A DNA stretch of 64,000 bases from Geodermatophilus siccatus (lineage in GTDB: Bacteria > Actinomycetota > Actinomycetes > Mycobacteriales > Geodermatophilaceae): contig NZ_FNHE01000009.1 of the NCBI RefSeq assembly GCF_900103785.1, positions 62,001-126,000 of the forward strand. Direction: 5' to 3'. Positions within the stretch are counted from its first letter, which is position 1; each line of letters starts with the position of its first letter. Shown here in pieces: positions 31,063 through 40,931 of the stretch. The translations under genes were made by a program, and so were the position numbers. The notes under the pieces were generated by a model. It did not search any database, was not told where the DNA came from, and was given only the letters and a program-made list of their open reading frames with translations.

Positions 31063-33000
31063 TCAGCGCGGCGGCTCGGCCGTCGTGGGCGGCACCCGGA
31101 CGACCACCGCGATCGGTTCGTTCGCGGCCGCCTGGCTACCGGCTCCCGGTCGGGTGCCCAGGATCGCGGTCACCTGCGACAAGTTGGTGACCACGGCCCC
31201 CTGCTCGTCGATCACGCTGACGTCGGTGAAGCCGGCGGCGCGCAGTGCGTCGCGGGCCGCCGTGGCAGAGTTCTGGGTCGTCACATCCGGCACGGTGAGC
31301 AGCGGGTCCTCGGCCGGCTCCGACGGGCCGCTGGAGACCTGCAGGGTGATCGGGTCGTCCGCGGAGGCCTGCTCGCCGGCGGAGGGGTCGGTCTCGATGA
31401 CCGTGCCCTCGGGCTGCTGGGACTCGACCTGCTCGGCGGTGACGTTGGTGAAGCCCGCGCTCCGCAGCGTCTGGGTGGCCGCCGCCTGCTGCTGGCCGGT
31501 GACGTCGGGCACCTCGGCGTCGCCGTCGGACACCTGCAGGGTCACGGTGGTGCTCGGGTCGACCGACTGCCCCTCGCCGGGGCTGACGTCGACGACCTGG
31601 TCGGCGGGCTTCAGCGAGTCGATCTCCTCCGTCTCCACGCTGTCGAAGCCCGCGTTCTGCAGGGTGTTCTCGGCGCGGTCGACGTCCAGGCCGATCACGG
31701 CCGGGACCTCGACGGTGCCCGGCCCGACGCCGACGGTGAGGCGGACCGCGCTGCCCGGGTCGACCTGGGTGCCGCTGGACGGATCGGTGCCCAGGACGGT
31801 GCCCTCCTGGGACTCGTCCTGGGTGACCTGCTGGGTCACCTCGCCGACGGTCAGCCCGGCGTCGGTGAGCTGCTGCTCGGCCGCGGCCTGCTGCTGCCCG
31901 ACCACGTTGGGCACCGGCACCTGCGTGGCCGTGGGCTCGGCCGCCGGCTGGTCGTCGCCGGAGTTGACCAGCAGCGCCACCCCGACGACGGCGCCGAGGA
32001 TCAGCACGCCGGCGATGACCGCGGCGATGATCCGGTTGCGCCGGCGCTTGCCGACGTCGTCGTCCTCGTCGTCCCAGCCGCCGTCGCCGTACCCGCCGGG
32101 CGGGGCGCCGATGATGGCGGTCTTCTCGGCGTCGCCCATCACCGGCGTGGCCTCGACCCGCTGGCCGGCCAGGGCCCGCAGCAGGTCGTTGCGCATGTCC
32201 GCGGCCGACTGGTAGCGGTTCGCCGGGTTCTTGCTCAGCGCCTTGAGCAGGATGGCGTCGAGGTCGGCCGGGATCGCCGGGTTGACCGACGACGGCAGCT
32301 TCGGGTCCTCGCGCACGTGCTGGTAGGCCACCGAGACCGGCGAGTCGCCGGTGAACGGCGGCGCTCCGGTGACCAGCTCGTAGAGCAGGCAGCCGACCGA
32401 GTAGACGTCCGAGCGGGCGTCGACGCTCTCGCCGCGGGCCTGCTCGGGGGAGAGGTACTGGGCGGTCCCTATCACCGCGGCCGTGGAGGTCATGGTCGCG
32501 GCCGAGTCCGACACCGCGCGGGCGATGCCGAAGTCCATGACCTTGACGGTGCCCTGGGGGGTGACCATCACGTTCCCGGGCTTCACGTCGCGGTGCACGA
32601 TGCCGTTGCGGTGGCTGAAGTCCAGCGCGGCGCAGATGTCGGCGGCGAAGGTCATCGCCCGCTCCGGGGAGAGCACGCCCTCCCGGCGCAGCACGTCGCG
32701 CAGGGTCTCGCCCTCGACGTACTCCATGACGATGTACGGGGTCGCGCCGCTCGACGTCCGGTCCTCGCCGGTGTCGTAGACCGAGACGATCGCCGGGTGG
32801 TTCAGCGAGGCCGCCGCCTGCGCCTCGCGGCGGAACCGGACCTGGAAGGAGGGGTCGCGCGCGAGGTCGCTGCGCAGGACCTTGACCGCCACCTCGCGGC
32901 CGAGGCGCAGGTCGCGGCCGCGGTGCACCTCGGCCATGCCACCGCGACCGAGCACCCCGCCGATCTCGTAGCGCTCACCGAGCACCTGGGGCGTGGTCAT
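31063..33000 (-). CDS. pknB: Serine/threonine kinase PknB with PASTA domains
   Basis: The predicted protein is 645 residues, from ATG 33000. The kinase domain (1-280) has the glycine loop VLGRGGMAEVHRG, lysine in EVAVKVLRSDL, catalytic loop IVHRDVKPGNVM, DFG in KVMDFGIARAV and the activation loop ATMTSTAAVIGTAQYLSPEQ with two Thr sites. One membrane span (RIIAAVIAGVLILGAVVGVA) precedes four extracellular PASTA units, each starting like VPNVVGQQQAAAEQQL. It senses peptidoglycan fragments and phosphorylates division and wall substrates, including FHA partners. It shares the operon with pknA, pbpA, rodA, pstP and fha genes. Confidence 0.96.
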   Translation of the reverse strand: MTTPQVLGERYEIGGVLGRGGMAEVHRGRDLRLGREVAVKVLRSDLARDPSFQVRFRREAQAAASLNHPAIVSVYDTGEDRTSSGATPYIVMEYVEGETLRDVLRREGVLSPERAMTFAADICAALDFSHRNGIVHRDVKPGNVMVTPQGTVKVMDFGIARAVSDSAATMTSTAAVIGTAQYLSPEQARGESVDARSDVYSVGCLLYELVTGAPPFTGDSPVSVAYQHVREDPKLPSSVNPAIPADLDAILLKALSKNPANRYQSAADMRNDLLRALAGQRVEATPVMGDAEKTAIIGAPPGGYGDGGWDDEDDDVGKRRRNRIIAAVIAGVLILGAVVGVALLVNSGDDQPAAEPTATQVPVPNVVGQQQAAAEQQLTDAGLTVGEVTQQVTQDESQEGTVLGTDPSSGTQVDPGSAVRLTVGVGPGTVEVPAVIGLDVDRAENTLQNAGFDSVETEEIDSLKPADQVVDVSPGEGQSVDPSTTVTLQVSDGDAEVPDVTGQQQAAATQTLRSAGFTNVTAEQVESQQPEGTVIETDPSAGEQASADDPITLQVSSGPSEPAEDPLLTVPDVTTQNSATAARDALRAAGFTDVSVIDEQGAVVTNLSQVTAILGTRPGAGSQAAANEPIAVVVRVPPTTAEPPR

Positions 33001-33127
33001 CGGAGGTCCTCTCGGGCGGTGCGGTCCTGCGTCCGGGCGGGACCCCGCGGGGCGCAGTGGACGGGTGGGCCGGCGGGCAGCGTAACCGCTGCGACCGCCA
33101 GGACCCGGACGGCGCGAGGGGAGCGGC

Positions 33128-34963
33128 TCACGCCGTCGGACCTGCTTCCCCAGCCACCGGCTGGCGGTTCTGCGCGTTGCCGGCCGGTGGCTCGGCCGTG
33201 TCACGTGGGGGCACGGTCGCCGTCGGCGTGTTGCCGGGCAGCGTGGTCTGTGTCGGCTGTGCGGTGGGGGTGGACGTGGCGCCGCCACCCGTCGGCCGGG
33301 GGTTGCCGGTGGGCCAGGTGTTCCCGTCGGGGTCCCCGCCGTCGTTCCCGCTGTCCTCGTCGCCGCCGGGATCGCTGGCCGTCGTCGGGGCCGGAGCAGC
33401 GGTCGTCCGGGGCGGGGCCTGGGTGGTGGGGGCCGCAGGAGCCTCGTCGTCCCCGGTGCCGGTGCCCCCGTCGCCGGTGTCGGGCGCGTAGCCCGCAGCG
33501 GCGTAGAAGAGGGTCACGGTGTCGCCGGGCGAGACGTCGGTGTTCGCCGGGTCGGTGGTGACGACGTCGCCCTCGTCCAGCGGCTGACCGAGCGCGGCCA
33601 GCTGCGCGGCACTGGCCTCCTCGGTCTCGACCTGCAGGCCCGCGGCACGCAGGAGGTCCGCGACGTCGTCGACGTCGTCCCCGACGTAGTCGTCGGTCGC
33701 GACGAAGAACGCCCCCGGCGCCGCGCTGGAGGCCGTGCTCGGTGCCGCGGTGGTGGGGGCGGCGTCGGTGCCCGTCGAGCCGTCGTCCCCGCCGCCCGCG
33801 AGGGCCCACAGCCCGCCGCCCACCAGCGCGAGCAGCAGCAGGCCGGCGACCAGCCACACCCAGGGCTTGCGGCGGCGGTCGTCGTCCGCGGGCGGCGCGG
33901 TGTGCCGGCCGCGCTCGTCGTCGTCCTCGGTGCGGCGCAGGGGCGGCATGGCGCCCGCCGAGGTGCGTGCCCCGGTGACGGCGGCCCCGCCGGCGGACGC
34001 GGCGCCCAGCACCTGGGTGCGCGAGTCGGCGAGGTCGTCGACGACCTCGGTCTGCGCCGTGGGCGCGGCGCCCACCGGGTACGGCGGCGTCGTGGCGGAC
34101 CCGGCGGCCCGGTGGGCGGGGGAGGTGCCGTTGCCGGAGGCCACCGATCGGATCGCGGCGGCGAAGGCGGCGCCGTCGGGGAAGCGGTCGGCCGGGTCCT
34201 TGGCCAGAGCGCGCTCGATCAGCAGCCGCACCGCCGGGGGCACGTTCGCCGGCAGGGGCGGCGGCTGGCGGTTGATGTGCGCCAGCGCCACCGCGACCTG
34301 CGACGTCCCGTCGAACGGCCGGCCGCCGGTCAGGCACTCGTATCCGACGACACCGAGGGAGTAGACGTCGGAGGCGGCGGTGACCTCGAAGCCCTGCGCC
34401 TGCTCGGGGGAGAGGTACTGGGCGGTGCCGACGACCATGCCGGTGCGGGTCAGCGGTGTGGCGTCGCGGGCCCGGGCGATGCCGAAGTCGGTCAGCTTCA
34501 CCACGCCGTCGGGGCGCACGATGAGGTTGCCCGGCTTGATGTCGCGGTGGACGACGCCGGCGTGGTGGGCCGCCGAGAGCCCGTCGGCGGCCTGGCCGAG
34601 GACGTGCAGCGTCCAGTCGACCGGGAGCTTGCCCTCCTCGTGCAGGATCGTGACCAGCGGCTTGCCCTCGACCAGCTCCATGACGAGGAAGGCCAGCCGG
34701 GCGCCGCGCTCGTCCTCGGTCTCGCCGTAGTCGTAGACCGAGGCGATGTTGGGGTGGGACAGCGCCGCGGTGTGCCGCGCCTCGTTGCGGAAGCGGGCCA
34801 CGAAGCTCGGGTCGCCGGTGAACTCGCTGCGGAGCACCTTGGCGGCGACCTCGCGGTCGAGGACGCGGTCGCGGGCACGCCACACCTCGCCCATGCCGCC
34901 CGTGGCGATGGGTGCGGTGATCTCGTAGCGCCCGGCGAGGATCGTCCCGGTCGACAGTGTCAT
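33128..34963 (-). CDS. pknA: Serine/threonine kinase PknA-like, with an ectodomain
   Basis: A 611-residue kinase from ATG 34963: APIATGGMGEVWRARDRVL, VVHRDIKPGNLIVRPD, DFGIARARD and the activation-loop TGMVVGTAQYLSPEQ. After a low-complexity linker and one span (WVWLVAGLLLLALVGGGLWA) comes an ectodomain with a PASTA-like unit (VGDDVDDVADLLRAAGLQVE, ending DTVTLFYAAAGY). About 120 Thr/Pro/Gly-rich residues follow. Its mycobacterial counterpart lacks PASTA, so the extracellular part is an extension. Stop and start overlap with pbpA (TGATG). Confidence 0.92.
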   Translation of the reverse strand: MTLSTGTILAGRYEITAPIATGGMGEVWRARDRVLDREVAAKVLRSEFTGDPSFVARFRNEARHTAALSHPNIASVYDYGETEDERGARLAFLVMELVEGKPLVTILHEEGKLPVDWTLHVLGQAADGLSAAHHAGVVHRDIKPGNLIVRPDGVVKLTDFGIARARDATPLTRTGMVVGTAQYLSPEQAQGFEVTAASDVYSLGVVGYECLTGGRPFDGTSQVAVALAHINRQPPPLPANVPPAVRLLIERALAKDPADRFPDGAAFAAAIRSVASGNGTSPAHRAAGSATTPPYPVGAAPTAQTEVVDDLADSRTQVLGAASAGGAAVTGARTSAGAMPPLRRTEDDDERGRHTAPPADDDRRRKPWVWLVAGLLLLALVGGGLWALAGGGDDGSTGTDAAPTTAAPSTASSAAPGAFFVATDDYVGDDVDDVADLLRAAGLQVETEEASAAQLAALGQPLDEGDVVTTDPANTDVSPGDTVTLFYAAAGYAPDTGDGGTGTGDDEAPAAPTTQAPPRTTAAPAPTTASDPGGDEDSGNDGGDPDGNTWPTGNPRPTGGGATSTPTAQPTQTTLPGNTPTATVPPRDTAEPPAGNAQNRQPVAGEAGPTA

Positions 34964-36405
34964 CAGCCGCCCTGCCCGTCGAGGTAGGCCTGCATGACGT
35001 CCCGGGCGATGGGGGCGGAGACGTCGCCGCCCGTGCCGCCGCCGTTGGCCACGAAGACCGCCACGGCGATCTGCGGGTCGTCGGCCGGCGCGAACCCGAT
35101 GAACCAGTTGTGGTCGGGGCCGGCGTTCTCCGCCGTCCCGGTCTTGCCCGCGACGGTGGCGCCGGGGATCCGCGCGCGCCGGCCGCTGCCGTTCTCCACG
35201 ACGCTGGTCATCATCTCGGTCAGCTGGTCGGCGACGTCGGCCGAGACCGGCTCGCTGAGCTCCTCGGGGTCGGTCTGGTCGATGACCGACAGGTCCGGGG
35301 CACGCACCTGGTCGACGAGGTAGGGGCTCATCAGCGTCCCGTCGTTGGCCACCGCGGAGGCGATCATCGCCGCCTGCAGCGGGGTGAGCTGCACGTCCTG
35401 CTGACCGATCGAGCTGACCCCGAGCGCCGCGTCGGTCTCGATCTCCCCGAGCGTGCTCTCCGACACGGGCAGCGGGATCTCGAGGGGGTCGCCGCCGATG
35501 CCGAACGCCTCGGCCATCTCCCGCACCCGGTCCTCGCCGAGGTCGATGCCCAGCTGGGCGAAGGCGGTGTTGCAGGAGATGGTCAGCGCCTCGAGCAGGC
35601 TCTGCCGGCCGCTGGGGTCGCAGGCCGAGCCGCCGAAGTTCTCCAGCGCCGTCCTGGTGCCGGGCAGGACGAGCTCCTGCGGCGCCGGGATGACGGTGTC
35701 GGGCGTGTACTGGCCGCTGGACAGCGCCGCGGCGGAGACGACCACCTTGAAGATCGACCCCGGCTCGTAACGGGCGTTGATCGCCCGGTTGAGCCGGGGG
35801 TCGATCTCCATGCCGTCGAGCTGCGCGGCGTAGTCGCGGATCGCGGCCGGCTCGTGGCTGGAGAGCTGGTTCGGGTCGTACGTCGGGGTGCTCGCCATGC
35901 CCAGCACCGCCCCGGTCGAGGGGTCGAGGGCGACGACCGCGCCGGTGACGCCCTCGAGCCCGGCCATCGCCGTCTCCTGCACCGCGGGGTCCAGGGTCAG
36001 GACGACGTCACCGCCGGCGGGGTCGCGTCCGGTGAACAGGTCGGCCAGGCGCCGGGTGAACAGCCGGGCGTCGTCGCCGGAGAGCACGTCGTCGGCCGCC
36101 CGCTCCATCTGGGCGTTGCCGTAGACCAGCGAGTAGTAGCCGGTGACCGGTGCGTACACCGGGCCGTTCGCGTACTGCCGCAGGTAGGTGAGCTGGTCGT
36201 CGGTCGGGACCGAGTTGGCGACCTCGGTGCCGCCGGCGACGATCGAGCCCCGCTCGCTGTCGTACTCCTCGACGAGCACGCGGGTGTTGCGGCCGTCGGA
36301 GCGCAGCTCGTCGGAACGGACCACCTGGATGACGTTGACGTTGACGATCAGCAGCGTGAACAGCACGAGCACGCTGATCGCCACGCGGCGCAGGGGGGCG
36401 TTCAC
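34963..36405 (-). CDS. pbpA: Penicillin-binding protein 2-type transpeptidase PbpA
   Basis: A 480-residue class B PBP: an N-terminal signal anchor (VAISVLVLFTLLIVNVNVIQ), dimerisation domain, then transpeptidase motifs SxxK (YEPGSIFKVV), SxN (LTISCNTAFAQLG) and KTG (VAGKTGTAENAGPDHNW). It cross-links peptidoglycan during elongation or septation with RodA. GTG start overlaps the rodA stop as GTGA. An intact active site is visible. Confidence 0.95.
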   Translation of the reverse strand: MNAPLRRVAISVLVLFTLLIVNVNVIQVVRSDELRSDGRNTRVLVEEYDSERGSIVAGGTEVANSVPTDDQLTYLRQYANGPVYAPVTGYYSLVYGNAQMERAADDVLSGDDARLFTRRLADLFTGRDPAGGDVVLTLDPAVQETAMAGLEGVTGAVVALDPSTGAVLGMASTPTYDPNQLSSHEPAAIRDYAAQLDGMEIDPRLNRAINARYEPGSIFKVVVSAAALSSGQYTPDTVIPAPQELVLPGTRTALENFGGSACDPSGRQSLLEALTISCNTAFAQLGIDLGEDRVREMAEAFGIGGDPLEIPLPVSESTLGEIETDAALGVSSIGQQDVQLTPLQAAMIASAVANDGTLMSPYLVDQVRAPDLSVIDQTDPEELSEPVSADVADQLTEMMTSVVENGSGRRARIPGATVAGKTGTAENAGPDHNWFIGFAPADDPQIAVAVFVANGGGTGGDVSAPIARDVMQAYLDGQGG

Positions 36406-37819
36406 GTCTGCACCACCTCGGTCGGGGCGTCACCGAGCGCGGGCTTGGGCGGCCCGGTGGGGGCGGCCGGGCGGCGCGCGGCGTCGCTGATCCGCACCAG
36501 GACGGCGACCAGGACGAAGTTGGCCACCAGCGACGAGCCGCCGTAGGCGAGGAAGGGCGTGGTCAGTCCGGTCAGCGGCAGCAGGCCGGTGACCCCGCCG
36601 AGGACGACGAACACCTGCCAGGCGATGGCGAAGGACAGGCCGGCCGCCAGCAGCTTGCCGAACGCGTCGCGGCAGATCAGCGACGTGCGCAGCCCGCGCT
36701 CGACCAGCACCAGGTAGACGATGATCACCGCGACCAGGCCGAACAGGCCCAGCTCCTCGCCGACCGCGGCGGCGATGAAGTCGCTCTTGGCCACCGGCAC
36801 CTGGTCGGGGCGGCCACCGCCGAGCCCGGCGCCGAACAGCCCGCCGGTGCCCAGGCCGAACAGCGCCTGGGCCACCTGGAAGCCGGAGCCGTCGTAGTAC
36901 TCGAAGGGGTCCAGCCAGGAGTCGACGCGCTGCTGCACGTGGCCGAAGAGCTGGTAGGCGACGAGTGCGCCCCCGGCGAACAGGCCCAGGCCGATGAGCA
37001 GCCAGCTGGCCCGCTCGGTGGCCACGTAGAGCATGACGACGAAGATGCCGAACAGCAGCAGCGAGCTGCCCAGGTCGCGCTCGAAGACCAGCACGAGGAT
37101 CGACAGCCCCCAGGCGACCAGGACCGGGCCGAGGTCGCGGCCGCGGGGCAGCTCCAGGCCCATGACGCGGCGGCTGGCCAGCGCCAGGACGTCGCGCTTG
37201 TCGACGAGGTAGGCGGCGAAGAAGACCGTCAGGCAGATCTTGGCGAACTCGCCGGGCTGGATGCTGAAGCCGGCCACCCGGATCCAGATCTTGGCGCCGT
37301 TGACCTCCGAGAGGGACGACGGCAGCAGCGCCGGGATGGCCAGCAGCACCAGGCCGACGAGGGCCAGCGTGTAGGCGAACCGGGACAGCAGCCGGTGGTC
37401 GCGCAGCACCAGCAGCACGCCGACGAACAGGACCAGGCCCAGCGTGGCCCACACCAGCTGGACGGGGGCGTCCTCCCGGCTGAGCGCGCTGTCGGCCTGC
37501 TGGGCGGCCAGGTCGAGGCGGTGGATGAAGGACAGCCCGAGGCCCACCAGCAGGGCGACCGCGGGCAGCAGCAGCGGGTCGGCGTAGGGCGCCCACCGGC
37601 GGACGACGAGGTGGGCGACGGTCCACAGCGCGGCGAACCACACCCCGAAGGTCGCCAGCTCGGTGGTCAGCGAGCCGGTGACCGTGAGGTCGACGATCGC
37701 CTGCGCGACCAGCGTGATCAGGACGGCGAAGCCGAGCAGGGCCAGCTCGGTGTTGCGGCGCTTGGGCGGGTTCGCCGCCCCCGGCGCCGCGGCGCGGGGG
37801 TCGGTCGTGGGGCCGGACG

Positions 37820-37823
<4 letters not shown>
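36402..37823 (-). CDS. rodA: RodA/FtsW glycosyltransferase (SEDS family)
   Basis: The predicted protein is 473 residues, with GTG start at 37823 overlapping the pstP stop (GTGA). About ten to twelve membrane spans. SEDS signatures: GFSIQPGEFAKICLTVFFAA (conserved Glu/Lys region), FERDLGSSLLLFGIFVVML and TTPFLAYGGSSLVANF. It polymerises lipid II together with the adjacent PBP. The N-terminal 20 residues are Pro/Ala-rich and cytoplasmic. Confidence 0.95.
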
Positions 37824-39223
<1,400 letters not shown>

Positions 39224-39251
39224 CGGGGTCGGCTCCCCCGGGGGCGGCGGG

Positions 39252-39716
39252 TCACGAGCGCAGCTCCAGCGCGGTCTGCCCGATGCGGATCGGCTGACCC
39301 GGCGCGACGAGCAGCGGCCCCTGGACGCGCTGCTGGTCGAGGTAGGTGCCGTTGGTGGAGCCCAGGTCCTCGACGTACCACTGGCCGCCGCGGTTGGTCA
39401 GCCGGGCGTGCCGGGAGCTGGCGAAGTCGTCGGTGAGCACCAGGGTCGAGTCGTCGGCGCGGCCGATGAGGATCGGCTGGTCGCCCAGCGTGATCTTCGT
39501 GCCGGTGAGCGGGCCGGCGGTGACGACGAGGGTCTTGGGGGCGCCGCGGGTCTTCTTCTTCCCCGGGGCGGCGGCCCGCGGCGGTACCGAGGCCACCCGT
39601 CCGGCGCGGCCGCCGAACAGGTCGGCCCGGACCACCCGGAAGGCGGCGAAGATGAACAGCCACAACAGCAGGAGGAAGCCGAAGCGGAAGATCTGCAGGA
39701 CGATCTCGGCCGTCAC
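39252..39716 (-). CDS. fhaB: FHA-domain protein FhaB
   Basis: A 154-residue protein with an N-terminal membrane segment (IVLQIFRFGFLLLLWLFIFA) and a C-terminal FHA domain: ILIGRADDSTLVLTDDFASS RHARL in parts, then YVEDLGSTNGTYLDQQ. GR, SSRH and NGT residues that bind phosphothreonine are intact. It lies between pstP and the mini-ORF copy B, whose TGA overlaps its GTG start. Confidence 0.94.
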   Translation of the reverse strand: MTAEIVLQIFRFGFLLLLWLFIFAAFRVVRADLFGGRAGRVASVPPRAAAPGKKKTRGAPKTLVVTAGPLTGTKITLGDQPILIGRADDSTLVLTDDFASSRHARLTNRGGQWYVEDLGSTNGTYLDQQRVQGPLLVAPGQPIRIGQTALELRS

Positions 39717-39793
39717 GCGTCCGCCTCGCTGGCGCTCGTCGGCCGCGTGCCGGGGCGTGCTCTGCTCATGCGTGACCTCGCGAGCTCGGTCAC
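39713..39793 (-). CDS. 26-codon coupled mini-ORF, copy B (repeat family)
   Basis: An 81-nt frame on the minus strand, from GTG 39793 (overlapping the fhaA stop as GTGA) to TGA 39713 (overlapping the fhaB GTG). The 26-residue reading starts MTELARSRMSRARPGT and ends PTSASEADA. Exactly the same length as copies A and C. See the finding on this element. Confidence 0.5.
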   Translation of the reverse strand: MTELARSRMSRARPGTRPTSASEADA

Positions 39794-40599
39794 GTCCCGT
39801 CCTGCCGGTAGACCAGCACCGAGTGTCCGATGCGGATGACGTCGCCGTCGGCGAGCGGCTGGCGGGTGATCCGCCGGCCGTTGACCAGGGTGCCGTTGGT
39901 CGAGCCGAGGTCCTCGGCGATCGCCGTCCCGTTGTCCAGGACGACGTCGACGTGCTTGCGGCTCACGCCGGTGTCGGGCAGCCGGATGTCGGCGTCCGTG
40001 CCGCGGCCGATCACGTTGCGCCCCGTCGTCAGCTCGTGCCGCGTGCCGGGGCCGTCGACCAGCAGGACGTGGGTGACGCCGGGCTTGGCGCCGGCGCGGC
40101 CGACCACCGTGGAGGGCGCCTGCCGGCCGGTGTCGGTGGCCATGCGGCCCTGCAGCGGGGGCAGCGGGGGGACGGCGCCGCTGCGGGGGCCGACCGGCTC
40201 GTCGAGGCGCGGGCCCGGCTTCGCCGACGGGTCGGCGACGTGCGAGCTGACCTCGAAGACGCCCGTGGGCAGCTGCTCGTCGCGCTCCAGACGCACCTGG
40301 ACGGTGTCGAAGACCTGGTAGCCCTCGCCCTCGATGTGCTCGGTGACCATGTCGGCGAGCTGGGCGGCCAGCTGCTCGGACCACTCGGCGAGGTGGTCGT
40401 GGTCGGTGGGGCCCAGCCGGACGTCGTAGATGTTGGGCGCGAGGACCCGGCCCTCGCCCATCACCGCGCGCTGCTCGTCGGCCTCGCGGGTCAGGGCCTT
40501 GGCGATCTCGGCCGGGTGCACCTTGCCCTTGAAGATCCGGGCGAAGGCCAGTCCGACCATGCCCTCGAGTCGCCGCTCGAAGCGCTGCAGCACACCCAC
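39790..40599 (-). CDS. fhaA: FHA-domain protein FhaA (DUF3662-FHA)
   Basis: The predicted protein is 269 residues. GTG 40599 gives VGVLQRFERRLEGMVG; a longer in-frame start at 40686 is rejected because it adds an untypical Arg/Asp-rich leader. The N-terminal DUF3662 domain (FARIFKGKVHPAEIAKALTR, PNIYDVRLGPTDHDH) is followed by a linker and a C-terminal FHA domain (NVIGRGTDADIRLPDTGVSR, then DLGSTNGTLVNGRR). FhaA binds phosphorylated MviN-type and PknB targets in other actinobacteria. It is the promoter-proximal gene of the fhaA-fhaB-pstP-rodA-pbpA-pknA-pknB operon. Confidence 0.94.
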   Translation of the reverse strand: MGVLQRFERRLEGMVGLAFARIFKGKVHPAEIAKALTREADEQRAVMGEGRVLAPNIYDVRLGPTDHDHLAEWSEQLAAQLADMVTEHIEGEGYQVFDTVQVRLERDEQLPTGVFEVSSHVADPSAKPGPRLDEPVGPRSGAVPPLPPLQGRMATDTGRQAPSTVVGRAGAKPGVTHVLLVDGPGTRHELTTGRNVIGRGTDADIRLPDTGVSRKHVDVVLDNGTAIAEDLGSTNGTLVNGRRITRQPLADGDVIRIGHSVLVYRQDGT

Positions 40600-40775
40600 A
40601 GTCGCTCCCTTGCGCTCGCGCGGTCGTCCGGTCTGCCACCGATGATCGTAGCCGTCCGCGGAGCGGCCAGCCGTGGACCGACTCACGTTCCGGGGAGCGC
40701 GGCAGACCCCCTGGGAGGACGACCGACCCCCTGCCCGGGTCGTGCCACGGGGGCTGCTACTGTCGTTCCTCGCCA

Positions 40776-40858
40776 GGGCAAGTGGCGGAATGGCAGACGC
40801 GCACGGTTCAGGTCCGTGTGTCCGGAAGGACGTGGGGGTTCAACTCCCCCCTTGCCCA
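40776..40858 (+). tRNA. leuT: tRNA-Leu (CAG)
   Basis: 83 nt with a long variable arm (TGTCCGGAAGGACGT region). Acceptor arms GGGCAAG (40776-40782) and CTTGCCC (40851-40857), discriminator A. The anticodon loop TTCAGGT gives CAG. T-arm GGGGGTTCAACTCCCCC. Following CA suggests incomplete encoding of CCA. It is downstream of fhaA in the opposite direction, as in mycobacteria. Confidence 0.95.
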
Positions 40859-40861
40859 CAC

Positions 40862-40906
40862 CGACAGCGAGGCCCCGGGGGGATCCCCGGGGCCTCGCCG
40901 CTGTCG
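40862..40906 (+). terminator. Strong hairpin between tRNA-Leu and the GGDEF-EAL gene
   Basis: GCGAGGCCCCGGGG (40867-40880) pairs perfectly with CCCCGGGGCCTCGC (40885-40898) over a GGAT loop, and CGACA (40862-40866) pairs with TGTCG (40902-40906) across a 3-nt bulge. It lies between convergent transcription units. Confidence 0.85.
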
Positions 40907-40931
40907 TGGTCCGGCCGTCCCGACTGGCGGT

